A DNA stretch of 21,675 nt from JBGTKH01 sp041744735 (lineage in GTDB: Bacteria; Planctomycetota; Planctomycetia; Pirellulales; Pirellulaceae). The position numbers and the translations under genes were made by a program. The notes beneath the pieces were generated by a model. The model made no database searches, was not told where the DNA came from, and saw only the letters and a list, made by a program, of their open reading frames with translations. Below are positions 13,961-21,675 of the stretch, in pieces; positions within the stretch are counted from its first letter, which is position 1, and each line of letters opens with the position of its first letter. Location: NCBI GenBank assembly GCA_041744735.1, contig JBGTKH010000391.1, positions 1 through 21,675 on the forward strand. The letters run 5' to 3'.

Positions 13961-16900
13961 TCACTCGATAAACCGCCGCAGCAGGATGGTGCGGTCGACG
14001 TTGTGGTTTTCGCCCGGTTGATAAGCGACGGGGATCGAGCGGTCGATGATGTAAAACGCGCGGTGCCGTTGCACCTCGCCGCTGTCCAAACCCAGTTCCT
14101 GTGCCAGCCGATAGCCGTCCGGGTGCGTAGCGTCGAAGTCGTCGGCCGTTCCCGCCGTGTTGTCCGTACCAGGATTCGGCTCGACCTCAAAGTAGCCCAC
14201 GGTAATCGAAACCGCGAACACGTTCGAATGTGTGCTGAGCAGATTCCCCAGCCGCATCAGGCCTTGGTAACGGAAGTAGGGATTGCGATCCGTGTTGTCG
14301 TACGCTCTTTGTGGAGTGGGTACGTTTTCGAACAACGGGGCGTTTGCGTTACTTGGTTGTGGGCGCAACAGCGTCGCCTCGACGCCAGGTTTCCGCATGT
14401 TCGCCAACGGCATCAAGTCGGCGCTGGCAGCCGAGCGGAACGGGTTGGCAAATCGCGTGGGGTATGCAGGGTCCATCCCCGGCGCCATGCCGTATCCTTG
14501 CCGGCTCAGGACCAGATTGTTCCAGGTTGTCGCATCGATACTGGGATCCCAGTTTGGAAATCCTTTGGTAATGCCTTCCCAAATGTCCGGATCGAATATT
14601 GTGTTGATATTCACTTTGCCCGGATCGCGGAAGCGGGACCAGCGGTTGAACGGCGGCCGATAACTATCCGCCGCACTGCCGCTGGCGGCGCTGAAGTACT
14701 GCGATGGGTTATACCATCTTTCCGCTCCTACGAATTTCGACGGTGTTTCAACATAATCGAATAATCGATAATAGTGCGCTGTTGCATTTGGCGGACTGGG
14801 AGGAGTCGCCACAGGCGCCGATTGGAAGAAGTTCAGCAAGTGAGTGAACGGCTCACCGTAAACGTTCTGGTTGGTGCCGTTGTAGGGATCCGTGACACTG
14901 GCCAGCGAGAATTCTTGCAGTAGTTCATGCGACGAACTAGCCGGCACCAGCATCAGTTCCAGCGCATTGGCATACGGCCGGTTATTCCACGTCAGCCAGG
15001 GGAACGGCTCCTGCGGGTCGCCGATGTAAGCCGCCGGATTATTGCGAGGCGATCCCATGGTGAAATTGAGGTACCCGAGCGTATGCACCAAATTGTGGCG
15101 GAAGATGTTGTTGCCGGGGCCAGTTGCCGCCGTGATGACCGGACCTGTCGTGACCTGTTTCCACAGACGACTGTCCACGGGGTCGATAGCCGGATAGGCA
15201 AGTGGTGCACTGTCAGTGCGCCGGCGGTTTCCACGTTCGCGACTCGCGAATTCGATTGCGCCCGGGTTCGGGTCATCTGGATCGAACGGGAATTTTACGT
15301 TCGTCCAAGCCGCCGGTAGAATCAGAATGCCGTTGGGCTGATCGACGCCATTGGGCTCTTTGTCTTCGCCGTTAAACACGCTCAAATCAATTGACGAGCG
15401 GTCGATTTCAAGGTATGGATTGACCGCACGGCTAGAGTCATAACGCGCCGAATAAACCGGATCGTCGGGCATAGGGTTCCACGGCTCGAGAGGATTTGCC
15501 AGTCTCTGCAGCACAGCCCCCTTGTAGTCGCGATAAGTGCCGGTCCTAAGCAAGTTTTCAGGACCGATAATCGCGGCCTCGTCGAACGGCGTATCTGGGA
15601 TCAGATTCGTTCGCAGGGACGGATCGCGATTGTCGTATCCATCAGGCACGCCCACCGCCGCGTCATAGACGAAGGATGGCTGCACAGGATAGTAGTCAGA
15701 CGGAAACGGTTCCGAAACACTGATGCCGATGTCTCCGGCCATCCATCCTGTCGGAGGCTTTGCTGCGGCAACGATCGCCAGCGGTTGTCGAATGTTGGTG
15801 CCCACGGTTGGATACCTATTAATACCATCGTTGTCCATCACGCTAAAGTTTCCACCGGCCAATGAAAGTACGTGCGGCGAACTATCATGGGTTGATGGAC
15901 TACTATCGACGTCGTCCTTCAGGCCAATGCGAGTTAGCGTACGGGGACCAACGACCGCGTAACCGCCCGGCAACAGCGTTACATTCGAAGTACCCTGCTG
16001 AGTCGCACCGCCGGTCGTATTCGTCGTTCCCGTGCGACCATAGTAGATGATCGAGGCGTCCGGATTTCCGGCAGGGTCATACGGCGCGAACCAGACAATT
16101 CTCTCGACGGTATCCGGCCGAGGCGCGGGCCTTTTCAGCAGCCCCCAGGCCTTGCCTTTTCCTTTTTTCGGCTTGGGCGGTTGCAACGCTTTTGGATTAG
16201 GATCGATAATCGCAACGCGCCAAACTGGTTGCCGGATTCCGCCGGCACCGGCGGGAGCCAACCGTCCTAGGTCGATGCCGCCGGTACTGTTATACAACTC
16301 CTGAGGCAAGATGGGGTTATTCGTCCCCCGGTTGCGCGTGCACAACAACTCGAAGAACAACGAACCTTGCGGAACGCGGTATTGATCGAGTTCGTCATCT
16401 TCTTCCTTGTTGTCATCCGTGCCATTCTGTCGTCGGAAATCCGCATCGCCGTCGTCGTCCTTGGTATCCTTCACACGGCGATTGTGGCAGGCGAACGATT
16501 CTGTCAGCACCACATCGGGATACTCGCAGCCCCAGACAACCCGTCGCTCCTTCTCGTCCGCTTCGTCCACGTTGCCGTCACCATCGTTGTCGATTCCATC
16601 GTTGCCCTCGTCCGTCGCCACGTTTCCGTCCATAGGTACCCAGCCGTTCAGCGGATTCCAGTCGTACTCAAACGGAGTCATGATCGCGTCTGGGTCGCGG
16701 AAATCCACCACATTGATGGCCCACTGTGCGATACGCTGCGCGGTCAGCTCCTGCTGCTTTTGTAGTGGGAGCGGAGGACCGCCGATCGGCGGTGGTGGCA
16801 TCACATACGCGTTGTCGTTCAGGAGCATCATCAAGCAGTACAAATGCCGCGCGTAGATCTGCTTGGCAAACCGATTGACAGTGATCGAAGGATCGTTGTT

Positions 16901-19045
16901 GGTGTGATTTAGAGATATGCTGGCGAACGTGGCCGGCAGACCGGCGCCCGTCCAAATCGTTTCGACGGTATCATCCTCCAAAGGCTCATCGATCACGTTG
17001 TTACTGTTTGTGTCTTGCCCGTTGCCAAATGGGCGATTCAGGTCAAACATCTCGCCGTGCAGGATTTCAAAGGGTAGCATCTTGCCGAGTTCCGTGGTCA
17101 CGTTCGCTTGAGATACACTTCCCCTGTTCGTTAGTTTGTAGGCAAACATTTCCAGAAGCGTGCCCGATGGTCCACCTCGGCTGCCGGGCAACTTCGGAGG
17201 ATCACGCAACTCGGGCGGAACCATAACGTTAGGAATTGGGATGTGACGGCTTTCCGTGGTCACCACCGCGCGGCGCTGGTGGGCCGCGGAGCCGGCGCCG
17301 TCGAAGGTGCCAGCGGCAAGCTGAAGGAGCCGGCCGTTAAGGATACCGCCGGGCTGCACCGGAGCATCCACGTCGTACCAGCGTAACACGCGTTCCAATT
17401 CAGCCACGGTGTACGGCCGGTCCCACGCGCCCGTGTCTTGCGAGCCGGTTTTGGACAGGTCGATCTCATAGGGGTCGTCGATGCGCTGGCTCCAACCAAC
17501 GCCCATGTACGGCGTGATCGGATGCCCGGTGTAGTCCAACCCCAAAGCGCCGCGCCCCCACACGTCCGGCGGACTGCCGTAGGACGAGTACGCCATCGAG
17601 TAATCGTTGGGAACACCGAGCTGTTTGATCATGCTCAGCGAATCATCCGTGGTGGGCAGACCTGGATTCGGCGTGCCGCCATCCGGACCGTAACGATAGC
17701 GCAAGATATCGGTGTGTTCGGTACTCGAACTAAAGATGTGCCCGAGGTACACGTCGGCAGGCCCTTCGCCCAACCCGCGCGGCAGATTACTGAGCGGACT
17801 GCTCCCGCCCGCAAACGATCCGGTGACCTGACCGGTGTACGTCGGATCGAGCTGCGCCAAATTGCCGTGCGCGTTCACGTTCAGCCGCCCGTCCAAATCG
17901 CGGCACAGGATCGCCACCAGCGGCTTGTACAGCTTGCCGTCCGGCGATCGCTTGATGGGCAGACCGATGTCGATCCAAATGCTGTCGGTGATCCCGTCGC
18001 CATCGTTGTCCACGTCCCAAGCCGCTAGACCCGCCGATGGAGGATCGCTTGGGTCGTTGGTGAGCGCCTTTGCCAATTCCGCTAAGTTGACAGGCGTCGT
18101 AAGTGCTGGGTGAGGGTTGCTGCCGGTGAAGTTAGGATGATCGATCGGTAATGGCCTCAGCACAAATCGTGAATAGAGAGACGCCGTCGCGCCTTGGCTT
18201 GACCAATATTTGACCAATTCCGGCCGGTGAAACGACGGAATGATCTCGCTGCTCGACGTGGCGCTGGGCGGCACCATCGCCAAGGGCAAGGTTTGCAAGT
18301 CAACCGCGTCCCAGCTTTCGTCCCCGCCGCCGCGATTGGCGCTGAAACCGGCCGTGTAAGTGATGTAGTGCGGCAACAAAGCAACGAGGTTGCCGAATTC
18401 GTCGACCGCGTCCAGGTTCATCGACATCGTGTCATAACCGGCGCCCGTCCCATTGAAGGCGCGCCCGTTAATGCCGAACGCGCGGCCGGTCAAATCGCTG
18501 GGGACGATTTTCTGCGAGCTGTCCGTATCGAAGGCCTCGATCCGGAGCGAGCCGCCGGTGACCGCGCCGGTCATCGGGTCGAGCGTCGGCGCATAGCCCA
18601 CGACGCGCGTGCTGTGTCCCTTGGCCGTCCCTTCCAGCATCGTGAAAACGTTGCCGACGTACGACCCGGCGATGGACGAGAAGCCTGTGCCTGAAAAGTT
18701 GACCACGAGGATTTGTCCGTTCACGTTCACGTCCTCGGCGGCGTCCGCGGCGTTGCTGCCAATCGTGCCGCCGACGCCATCGATGCCGTACAGGTCGCCC
18801 AGCAAATCATGGCCGAACAGGCTGGAGCGCATGTTCGTTCCGCGGAGCAACTGGTAGAGTGCGGCGTCCAGTAGTTTTTCCGGAGGGTCGTCTGTCTGGT
18901 TGACCTTGGAAATCGCGATCGCCCCGCGCTTGTACTGGCCGGCGATCAGTACGAACGTGACGGCGATCATCAAGAACAGCACCAGCAGGCTAAGGACCAC
19001 CAACAAGACCACGCCGCGGCGCGTTTTTCGACGTCGCTTGAACAT
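13961..19045 (-). CDS. Giant GspK/PilX-like minor pseudopilin, about 1,694 residues
   Basis: ATG 19045 is preferred over the frame's upstream codon at 19075 because AGGAG lies about 9 nt before it and the leader MFKRRRKTRRG is of normal length. Gly11 is followed by a 25-residue hydrophobic helix (VVLLVVLSLLVLFLMIAVTF), a class III prepilin signal. Mature residue 5 is Val, not Glu, as in the GspK tip pseudopilin. DLDGRLNVNAHGNL (near residue 382) and PGKVNINTIFDP (near 1474) match the 'GK-NLN' motifs of GspK. Asp-rich Ca-binding-like loops occur at DVDNDGDGITDS (near 342) and GIDNDGDGNVDEADE (near 820). GspK proteins are usually about 300-350 residues, so this one is roughly five times larger and largely of unknown content, perhaps a long extracellular module. 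It ends the pseudopilin operon, about 125 bp after the GspI-like gene. The product should sit in the inner membrane and periplasm, or be displayed at a pilus tip. Confidence 0.8.
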   Translation of the reverse strand: MFKRRRKTRRGVVLLVVLSLLVLFLMIAVTFVLIAGQYKRGAIAISKVNQTDDPPEKLLDAALYQLLRGTNMRSSLFGHDLLGDLYGIDGVGGTIGSNAADAAEDVNVNGQILVVNFSGTGFSSIAGSYVGNVFTMLEGTAKGHSTRVVGYAPTLDPMTGAVTGGSLRIEAFDTDSSQKIVPSDLTGRAFGINGRAFNGTGAGYDTMSMNLDAVDEFGNLVALLPHYITYTAGFSANRGGGDESWDAVDLQTLPLAMVPPSATSSSEIIPSFHRPELVKYWSSQGATASLYSRFVLRPLPIDHPNFTGSNPHPALTTPVNLAELAKALTNDPSDPPSAGLAAWDVDNDGDGITDSIWIDIGLPIKRSPDGKLYKPLVAILCRDLDGRLNVNAHGNLAQLDPTYTGQVTGSFAGGSSPLSNLPRGLGEGPADVYLGHIFSSSTEHTDILRYRYGPDGGTPNPGLPTTDDSLSMIKQLGVPNDYSMAYSSYGSPPDVWGRGALGLDYTGHPITPYMGVGWSQRIDDPYEIDLSKTGSQDTGAWDRPYTVAELERVLRWYDVDAPVQPGGILNGRLLQLAAGTFDGAGSAAHQRRAVVTTESRHIPIPNVMVPPELRDPPKLPGSRGGPSGTLLEMFAYKLTNRGSVSQANVTTELGKMLPFEILHGEMFDLNRPFGNGQDTNSNNVIDEPLEDDTVETIWTGAGLPATFASISLNHTNNDPSITVNRFAKQIYARHLYCLMMLLNDNAYVMPPPPIGGPPLPLQKQQELTAQRIAQWAINVVDFRDPDAIMTPFEYDWNPLNGWVPMDGNVATDEGNDGIDNDGDGNVDEADEKERRVVWGCEYPDVVLTESFACHNRRVKDTKDDDGDADFRRQNGTDDNKEEDDELDQYRVPQGSLFFELLCTRNRGTNNPILPQELYNSTGGIDLGRLAPAGAGGIRQPVWRVAIIDPNPKALQPPKPKKGKGKAWGLLKRPAPRPDTVERIVWFAPYDPAGNPDASIIYYGRTGTTNTTGGATQQGTSNVTLLPGGYAVVGPRTLTRIGLKDDVDSSPSTHDSSPHVLSLAGGNFSVMDNDGINRYPTVGTNIRQPLAIVAAAKPPTGWMAGDIGISVSEPFPSDYYPVQPSFVYDAAVGVPDGYDNRDPSLRTNLIPDTPFDEAAIIGPENLLRTGTYRDYKGAVLQRLANPLEPWNPMPDDPVYSARYDSSRAVNPYLEIDRSSIDLSVFNGEDKEPNGVDQPNGILILPAAWTNVKFPFDPDDPNPGAIEFASRERGNRRRTDSAPLAYPAIDPVDSRLWKQVTTGPVITAATGPGNNIFRHNLVHTLGYLNFTMGSPRNNPAAYIGDPQEPFPWLTWNNRPYANALELMLVPASSSHELLQEFSLASVTDPYNGTNQNVYGEPFTHLLNFFQSAPVATPPSPPNATAHYYRLFDYVETPSKFVGAERWYNPSQYFSAASGSAADSYRPPFNRWSRFRDPGKVNINTIFDPDIWEGITKGFPNWDPSIDATTWNNLVLSRQGYGMAPGMDPAYPTRFANPFRSAASADLMPLANMRKPGVEATLLRPQPSNANAPLFENVPTPQRAYDNTDRNPYFRYQGLMRLGNLLSTHSNVFAVSITVGYFEVEPNPGTDNTAGTADDFDATHPDGYRLAQELGLDSGEVQRHRAFYIIDRSIPVAYQPGENHNVDRTILLRRFIE

Positions 19046-19100
19046 CTCTTTCTCTCCTGTTCCGTACCGAACCAAGCGCCCCTCGCGTCACTCCGCCAGA

Positions 19101-19156
19101 GTAACCCGAAGCGTAAGCGAGGGCGTTTTGCCGCCCTCGCTTACGCTTCGGGTTAC
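19101..19156. repeat. Perfect 25-bp inverted repeat inside the pseudopilin operon
   Basis: Arms 19101-19125 and 19132-19156 are exact reverse complements (GTAACCCGAAGCGTAAGCGA then GGGCG), separated by 6 nt. It sits between the stop of the GspI-like gene (19170) and the giant gene (19045). On the operon transcript it would form a very stable hairpin that could reduce read-through or protect the upstream message. It starts with GTAA rather than GTAG. The arm resembles intergenic repeats I have seen in planctomycetes. Confidence 0.9.
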
Positions 19157-19169
19157 GATTCATTGCCAC

Positions 19170-20555
19170 CTACTGTGTCCACAGCGAAGAGGTTTCCAGC
19201 CGAATTGTCTTTTCGTAAACGGCCACCACGTCTTTCATCAGGACCACTTGCGTCGTGACGCCGGCAACGTTAGCCAACGTCCAGTCACCGCCGAGTAGAG
19301 TGACATCGCGAGTCCACGGACCGCTGGAATTATCGGGATCATCGGCCGCCAGCACGCGGTACCAGCGAAAAATGGGAAGTGAGTTAACGCCACCTGCCGG
19401 CCAGTTACCGCACAACATTACCCAGTTGCCTTGCCGCACGGTGAGATCTTCAGCCGAGGCGGCGGTCAACTGCATGTCGCCGCCGGTAATACCACTCCCG
19501 TAAAACGACTGCACGGTCGCCAACCGCTCGTTGGCAATGTAGTTCGTACTCGCCGACGACGCGGCTGTGGAAAACGTGTGGTCGCGTTTGTAGAAAACCA
19601 CAATCGACAGCACGTACAAGTCGGGGTCCGGCATCGGGTCGTTGGGGGCTTTCAGCTTGGGCACGACGGTCGCCATCCACGACATGTTTGGCAGCGTTTG
19701 TCGTTTGACAAAGTTATTGCTGCTGTCCAACCTGAATTCCTGCACCGGGGGCAGCGTCTTGTCGTCGGGCGCGTTGAATACCAACTCGTCGGCCGAGACG
19801 AACAAATTGTCCGCCTGCTCCTGTGTCATTGCTCCTGCGCTGGGCGCGCTTCGCAGAGTGATTCTCTGCATTCTGGGATTGGCACCCGTCACATACGGAA
19901 AGAAGTCGGCTTGCGCAGGAGGCGCAGGAGGCCCGGCGTGAAACGCGGCGAAACGTGGATCGATGCAATACGACTGGCCCGCGTTAAAGGCCGCGGTGCT
20001 CGTACCTCGAACCAACCAGTTGGTCGGCTGGCGCATCTCGCGGATATCAAATTCGCGAAAGGCATTCTGGCCCACAACGGCTTTGGCGTCTTCGATCAGG
20101 CCAAGCTGGGCTTGATGGCCGGCCAGCGGGATCAGGGCCAGCACGCCGAACAGCCCGATCGACACGACGAAGATCGAAATCAGGACCTCCATCAACGTGA
20201 TGCCGCGGCGCGATTTGACATCCTGCGTGTGCACAAAATCGCTCGCAGAGAAGGATGTCGAATTCGTCCCCTGCCAACTCGTCTGGCAGGTACTAAAGTT
20301 TCGACAACTTGGCGACGTGCGGCAGTGCAGCGGTTCCCCTGCCAGCTTGTCTGGCAGGAAACAGAGTTTCGCTCGGCTGGGCGGGAAACTTGGCTTCCTG
20401 CCGGGCGAGCCGGCAGGGGAGCCGTTCGCAGAAACGCATCCGGCAAGCCGGGAAAACTTTCGTGCCTGCCAGACGAGCTGGCAGGGGACGCTCGCAGCGA
20501 ACATAGAGTTCAACGAACCATCATGGCCGGATAACGTCATCAGGGTACGAAACAT
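19170..20555 (-). CDS. GspI/PilV-like pseudopilin with an apparent repeat insertion in its leader
   Basis: The prepilin signal is SRRG-ITLMEVLISIFVVSIG (cleavage after the Gly coded at 20204-20202), with Glu5 of the mature protein present, followed by ALIPLAGHQAQLGLIEDAKA typical of GspI/PilV minor pseudopilins. The mature part is about 344 residues, longer than usual GspI. Start choice: ATG 20555 follows the upstream stop in TAAGATG, and the frame stays open, but this gives a leader of more than 100 residues. About 83 of those residues come from a palindrome cluster (20252-20500). GTG 20234 would give the normal 10-residue leader VHTQDVKSRR but has a weak ribosome site; ATG 20504 is another candidate. 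Without the insert the gene would read MFAASDFVHTQDVKSRRG. The protein would assemble with the GspH- and GspK-like neighbours at the tip of a pseudopilus. Start uncertain, identity firm. Confidence 0.8.
   Translation of the reverse strand: MFRTLMTLSGHDGSLNSMFAASVPCQLVWQARKFSRLAGCVSANGSPAGSPGRKPSFPPSRAKLCFLPDKLAGEPLHCRTSPSCRNFSTCQTSWQGTNSTSFSASDFVHTQDVKSRRGITLMEVLISIFVVSIGLFGVLALIPLAGHQAQLGLIEDAKAVVGQNAFREFDIREMRQPTNWLVRGTSTAAFNAGQSYCIDPRFAAFHAGPPAPPAQADFFPYVTGANPRMQRITLRSAPSAGAMTQEQADNLFVSADELVFNAPDDKTLPPVQEFRLDSSNNFVKRQTLPNMSWMATVVPKLKAPNDPMPDPDLYVLSIVVFYKRDHTFSTAASSASTNYIANERLATVQSFYGSGITGGDMQLTAASAEDLTVRQGNWVMLCGNWPAGGVNSLPIFRWYRVLAADDPDNSSGPWTRDVTLLGGDWTLANVAGVTTQVVLMKDVVAVYEKTIRLETSSLWTQ
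20240..20501. repeat. Four-copy palindrome cluster inserted at the start of the GspI-like gene
   Basis: The palindrome CCCCTGCCAGCTCGTCTGGC plus AGG occurs as CCCCTGCCAACTCGTCTGGC.. at 20268-20290 and CCCCTGCCAGCTTGTCTGGC.. at 20336-20358. It occurs inverted at 20397-20419 and 20465-20487. Each copy is followed, about six bases on, by a similar AGTTT-containing tail, so the repeat unit is longer than the palindrome. The order is two forward then two inverted. The cluster is bounded by a 13-nt direct repeat (minus strand TTCTCTGCGAGCG near 20252-20240 and TTCGCTGCGAGCG near 20501-20489) with one mismatch. The net insert is 249 bp. Confidence 0.8.
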
Positions 20556-20556
20556 C

Positions 20557-21531
20557 TTAGCGCCCTCCCTTCGCTTCGCCGGTGACGGCGAATTTGCGGG
20601 CGTTGGCAATGACAGAATTACGAGTCGCGGGGAGTGAAAGTGGGATCGGGAGGCCAGCGTTCTCGGTCGACGTGACGGTTCCCGTGCGATGATTGATCGA
20701 GACCCACAGGTTGGTCTCGTCTGCCACATTGGCAGCATCGGGTGTAATAAGCGTGGTGATGGTGACGGGGTCGGGTAACGCCGCGACTTTGCCGGCACGG
20801 CCGACAAATAAATGAATGGTGCCTGTGGGCGAAATCGCGGTCGTACCCGAATAGACTCGTTCCACGGCGCCGCCGGGATGAAACATGATAATTGCCTGAG
20901 ACGTGCCAGAGGCAAAGTCCACACCAGTGACGCCCATGCCCGACAACGTCAGATCAACCACAGTCTGCACCGGCATTTCCATCGAGGCCACGCTGGACCG
21001 CATCGGCTGGCGAATGATTTGATACGGCACTCCCTGACCAGTGACGGGTGGGCCGGGCGCACTGGCGTGCGTGAACTCAAACGGCGACATTTTCTGGATC
21101 TTGTACCAGGGACCTTTGTAATCGAAACGAATGAGGTCACCCGTGTTCACGAGGCTCGTTAGGCTGCCGCTCGTCAAGGCATTGAATGTTGCGGTTCCCG
21201 GATTGAGCGGATTACCAGGAGTACCGGAGGCGGTGACTGCTACCGTCGCACCCAGCACATCGCCCGAATACGGCGGCGGTACTTCGGCCATAAAAAGTTG
21301 AATCGACTGGCCCGGCTCGTTGGGATCACGCTCGAACCGCACGCCAACGGGCCGGCCCAGTTCGGCGGCGCGGGCTTGGGCCGAGGCCAAGTAAGCATTC
21401 ACCAGCCGCGAGGCTTCGCGAACCTTTTGGTCCTCCAGCGCAAACTTGACCGCCGGAATGGCGATGGCCAACAGCACGACGACGACCATCACCACCACCA
21501 GCAATTCGATCAGTGTGGTACCGCGGCGCAA
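20557..21531 (-). CDS. GspH/FimT-like pseudopilin
   Basis: A 324-residue prepilin-like protein. RRG-TTLIELLVVVMVVVVLLA is the cleavage site and N-terminal helix; Glu5 of the mature protein is present. This is followed by IPAVKFALEDQKVREASRLV and NAYLASAQARAAELGRPVGV, the helix and first strand of the GspH/FimT fold. The C-terminal domain is longer than in typical GspH (about 170 residues), with several beta-rich segments such as TIHLFVGRAGKVAALPDPVT. No ATG exists in frame near the signal: the start is taken as TTG 21531 and no ribosome site is visible, so the true start may be different. The region just upstream is packed with REP-like hairpins that may have altered it. Its stop is one base from the next gene's ATG (TAAGATG), so translation is coupled. 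It is the first operon member seen in the window. Confidence 0.82.
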   Translation of the reverse strand: MRRGTTLIELLVVVMVVVVLLAIAIPAVKFALEDQKVREASRLVNAYLASAQARAAELGRPVGVRFERDPNEPGQSIQLFMAEVPPPYSGDVLGATVAVTASGTPGNPLNPGTATFNALTSGSLTSLVNTGDLIRFDYKGPWYKIQKMSPFEFTHASAPGPPVTGQGVPYQIIRQPMRSSVASMEMPVQTVVDLTLSGMGVTGVDFASGTSQAIIMFHPGGAVERVYSGTTAISPTGTIHLFVGRAGKVAALPDPVTITTLITPDAANVADETNLWVSINHRTGTVTSTENAGLPIPLSLPATRNSVIANARKFAVTGEAKGGR

Positions 21532-21573
21532 ACGAGCATGTTGTGCGGCAACCGTCGAAATGTAGCGATGATG

Positions 21574-21667
21574 GTAGCGGTGCGGCGCGAGCCGCCCGGT
21601 CGCAACGTAGCGGTGCGGCGCGAGCCGCCCGGTTGAAACGTAGCTGAATTCGTGAGAATTCAGCCGG
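21574..21667. repeat. Three GTAG-headed hairpins upstream of the pseudopilin operon
   Basis: A 27-base unit GTAGCGGTGCGGCGCGAGCC plus GCCCGGT occurs identically at 21574-21600 and 21607-21633, separated by six bases. Its stem has a perfect GCGGC/GCCGC core around loop GCGA, with two mismatches further out. A third element, GTAG (21640-21643) with CTGAATTC, loop GTGA and GAATTCAG (21644-21663), has a perfect 8-bp stem with EcoRI-like GAATTC on both sides. The window ends 8 bases after the third element's flank, so the cluster may continue. Confidence 0.82.
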
Positions 21668-21675
21668 CGCCTCTC

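Noticed and set aside
13662..14021. 119-codon plus-strand ORF with repeated TKTKLWRVRLL-type peptides
   Set aside because: It is a translation of the repeat array, whose 42-bp period keeps the frame open. The minus-strand ORF over 13319-13939 is the same artefact.
14003..14764. Long plus-strand ORFs opposite the giant gene (also at 16367, 17438, 19431)
   Set aside because: They are antisense shadows of a high-GC gene with strong protein features on the minus strand; none has a domain or ribosome site.

Overview
The window looks like a chromosomal segment from a planctomycete, probably of the Pirellulales type. The reasons are high-GC coding sequence, two secreted sulfatases, a secreted PQQ-type beta-propeller protein, a GH71/99-like secreted protein, a 281-residue protein that resembles planctomycete conserved hypotheticals, and pseudopilin genes that include one of about 1,700 residues. 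This placement is inference from protein style; no rRNA or marker gene is present.

Layout. 1-1496 (minus): PQQ beta-propeller protein. 1595-1676: perfect 41-bp tandem repeat. 1809-2226 (plus): small secreted ORF whose 3' part appears frameshifted. 2459-3946 and 4436-5899 (plus): two sulfatases, separated by a perfect 34-bp inverted repeat. 6025-6309: two inverted REP-like hairpins against the 3' end of a truncated REP-associated (RAYT-type) transposase. 6289-7062 (plus): SprT-like metalloprotein. 10297-7162 (minus): a probable three-gene operon of alpha/beta hydrolase, conserved hypothetical and GH71/99-like protein. 10326-11481: a VapBC-type toxin-antitoxin pair and a sulfatase remnant, lying between two diverged copies of a 67-bp promoter/leader sequence. 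11517-12731 (plus): bifunctional ribBA. 12980-13926: REP-like arrays on both sides of a 94-residue conserved gene. 21531-13961 (minus): a pseudopilin operon with GspH/FimT-like, GspI/PilV-like and giant GspK-like members.

The most distinctive property is a population of short palindromes. At many sites in several intergenic regions they follow one rule: the tetranucleotide GTAG, an 8-bp stem, a 4-nt loop, then the complementary 8 bases. Stem sequences differ between loci but remain self-complementary. GTAG-footed hairpins are what RAYT transposases are known to recognise in enterobacteria, and a RAYT remnant is present whose stop codon forms part of a GTAG header. A separate, GTAG-less palindrome family forms a head-to-tail and inverted cluster at the start of the GspI/PilV-like gene. 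That cluster is flanked by a 13-nt near-perfect direct repeat and adds exactly 83 codons in frame, so it looks like an insertion into a leader peptide.

Functionally, the sulfatases, GH-like protein, hydrolase and PQQ protein fit export-based polysaccharide scavenging, and the pseudopilins fit a type II secretion or pilus-like apparatus. I see no CRISPR array, tRNA, rRNA or complete mobile element.
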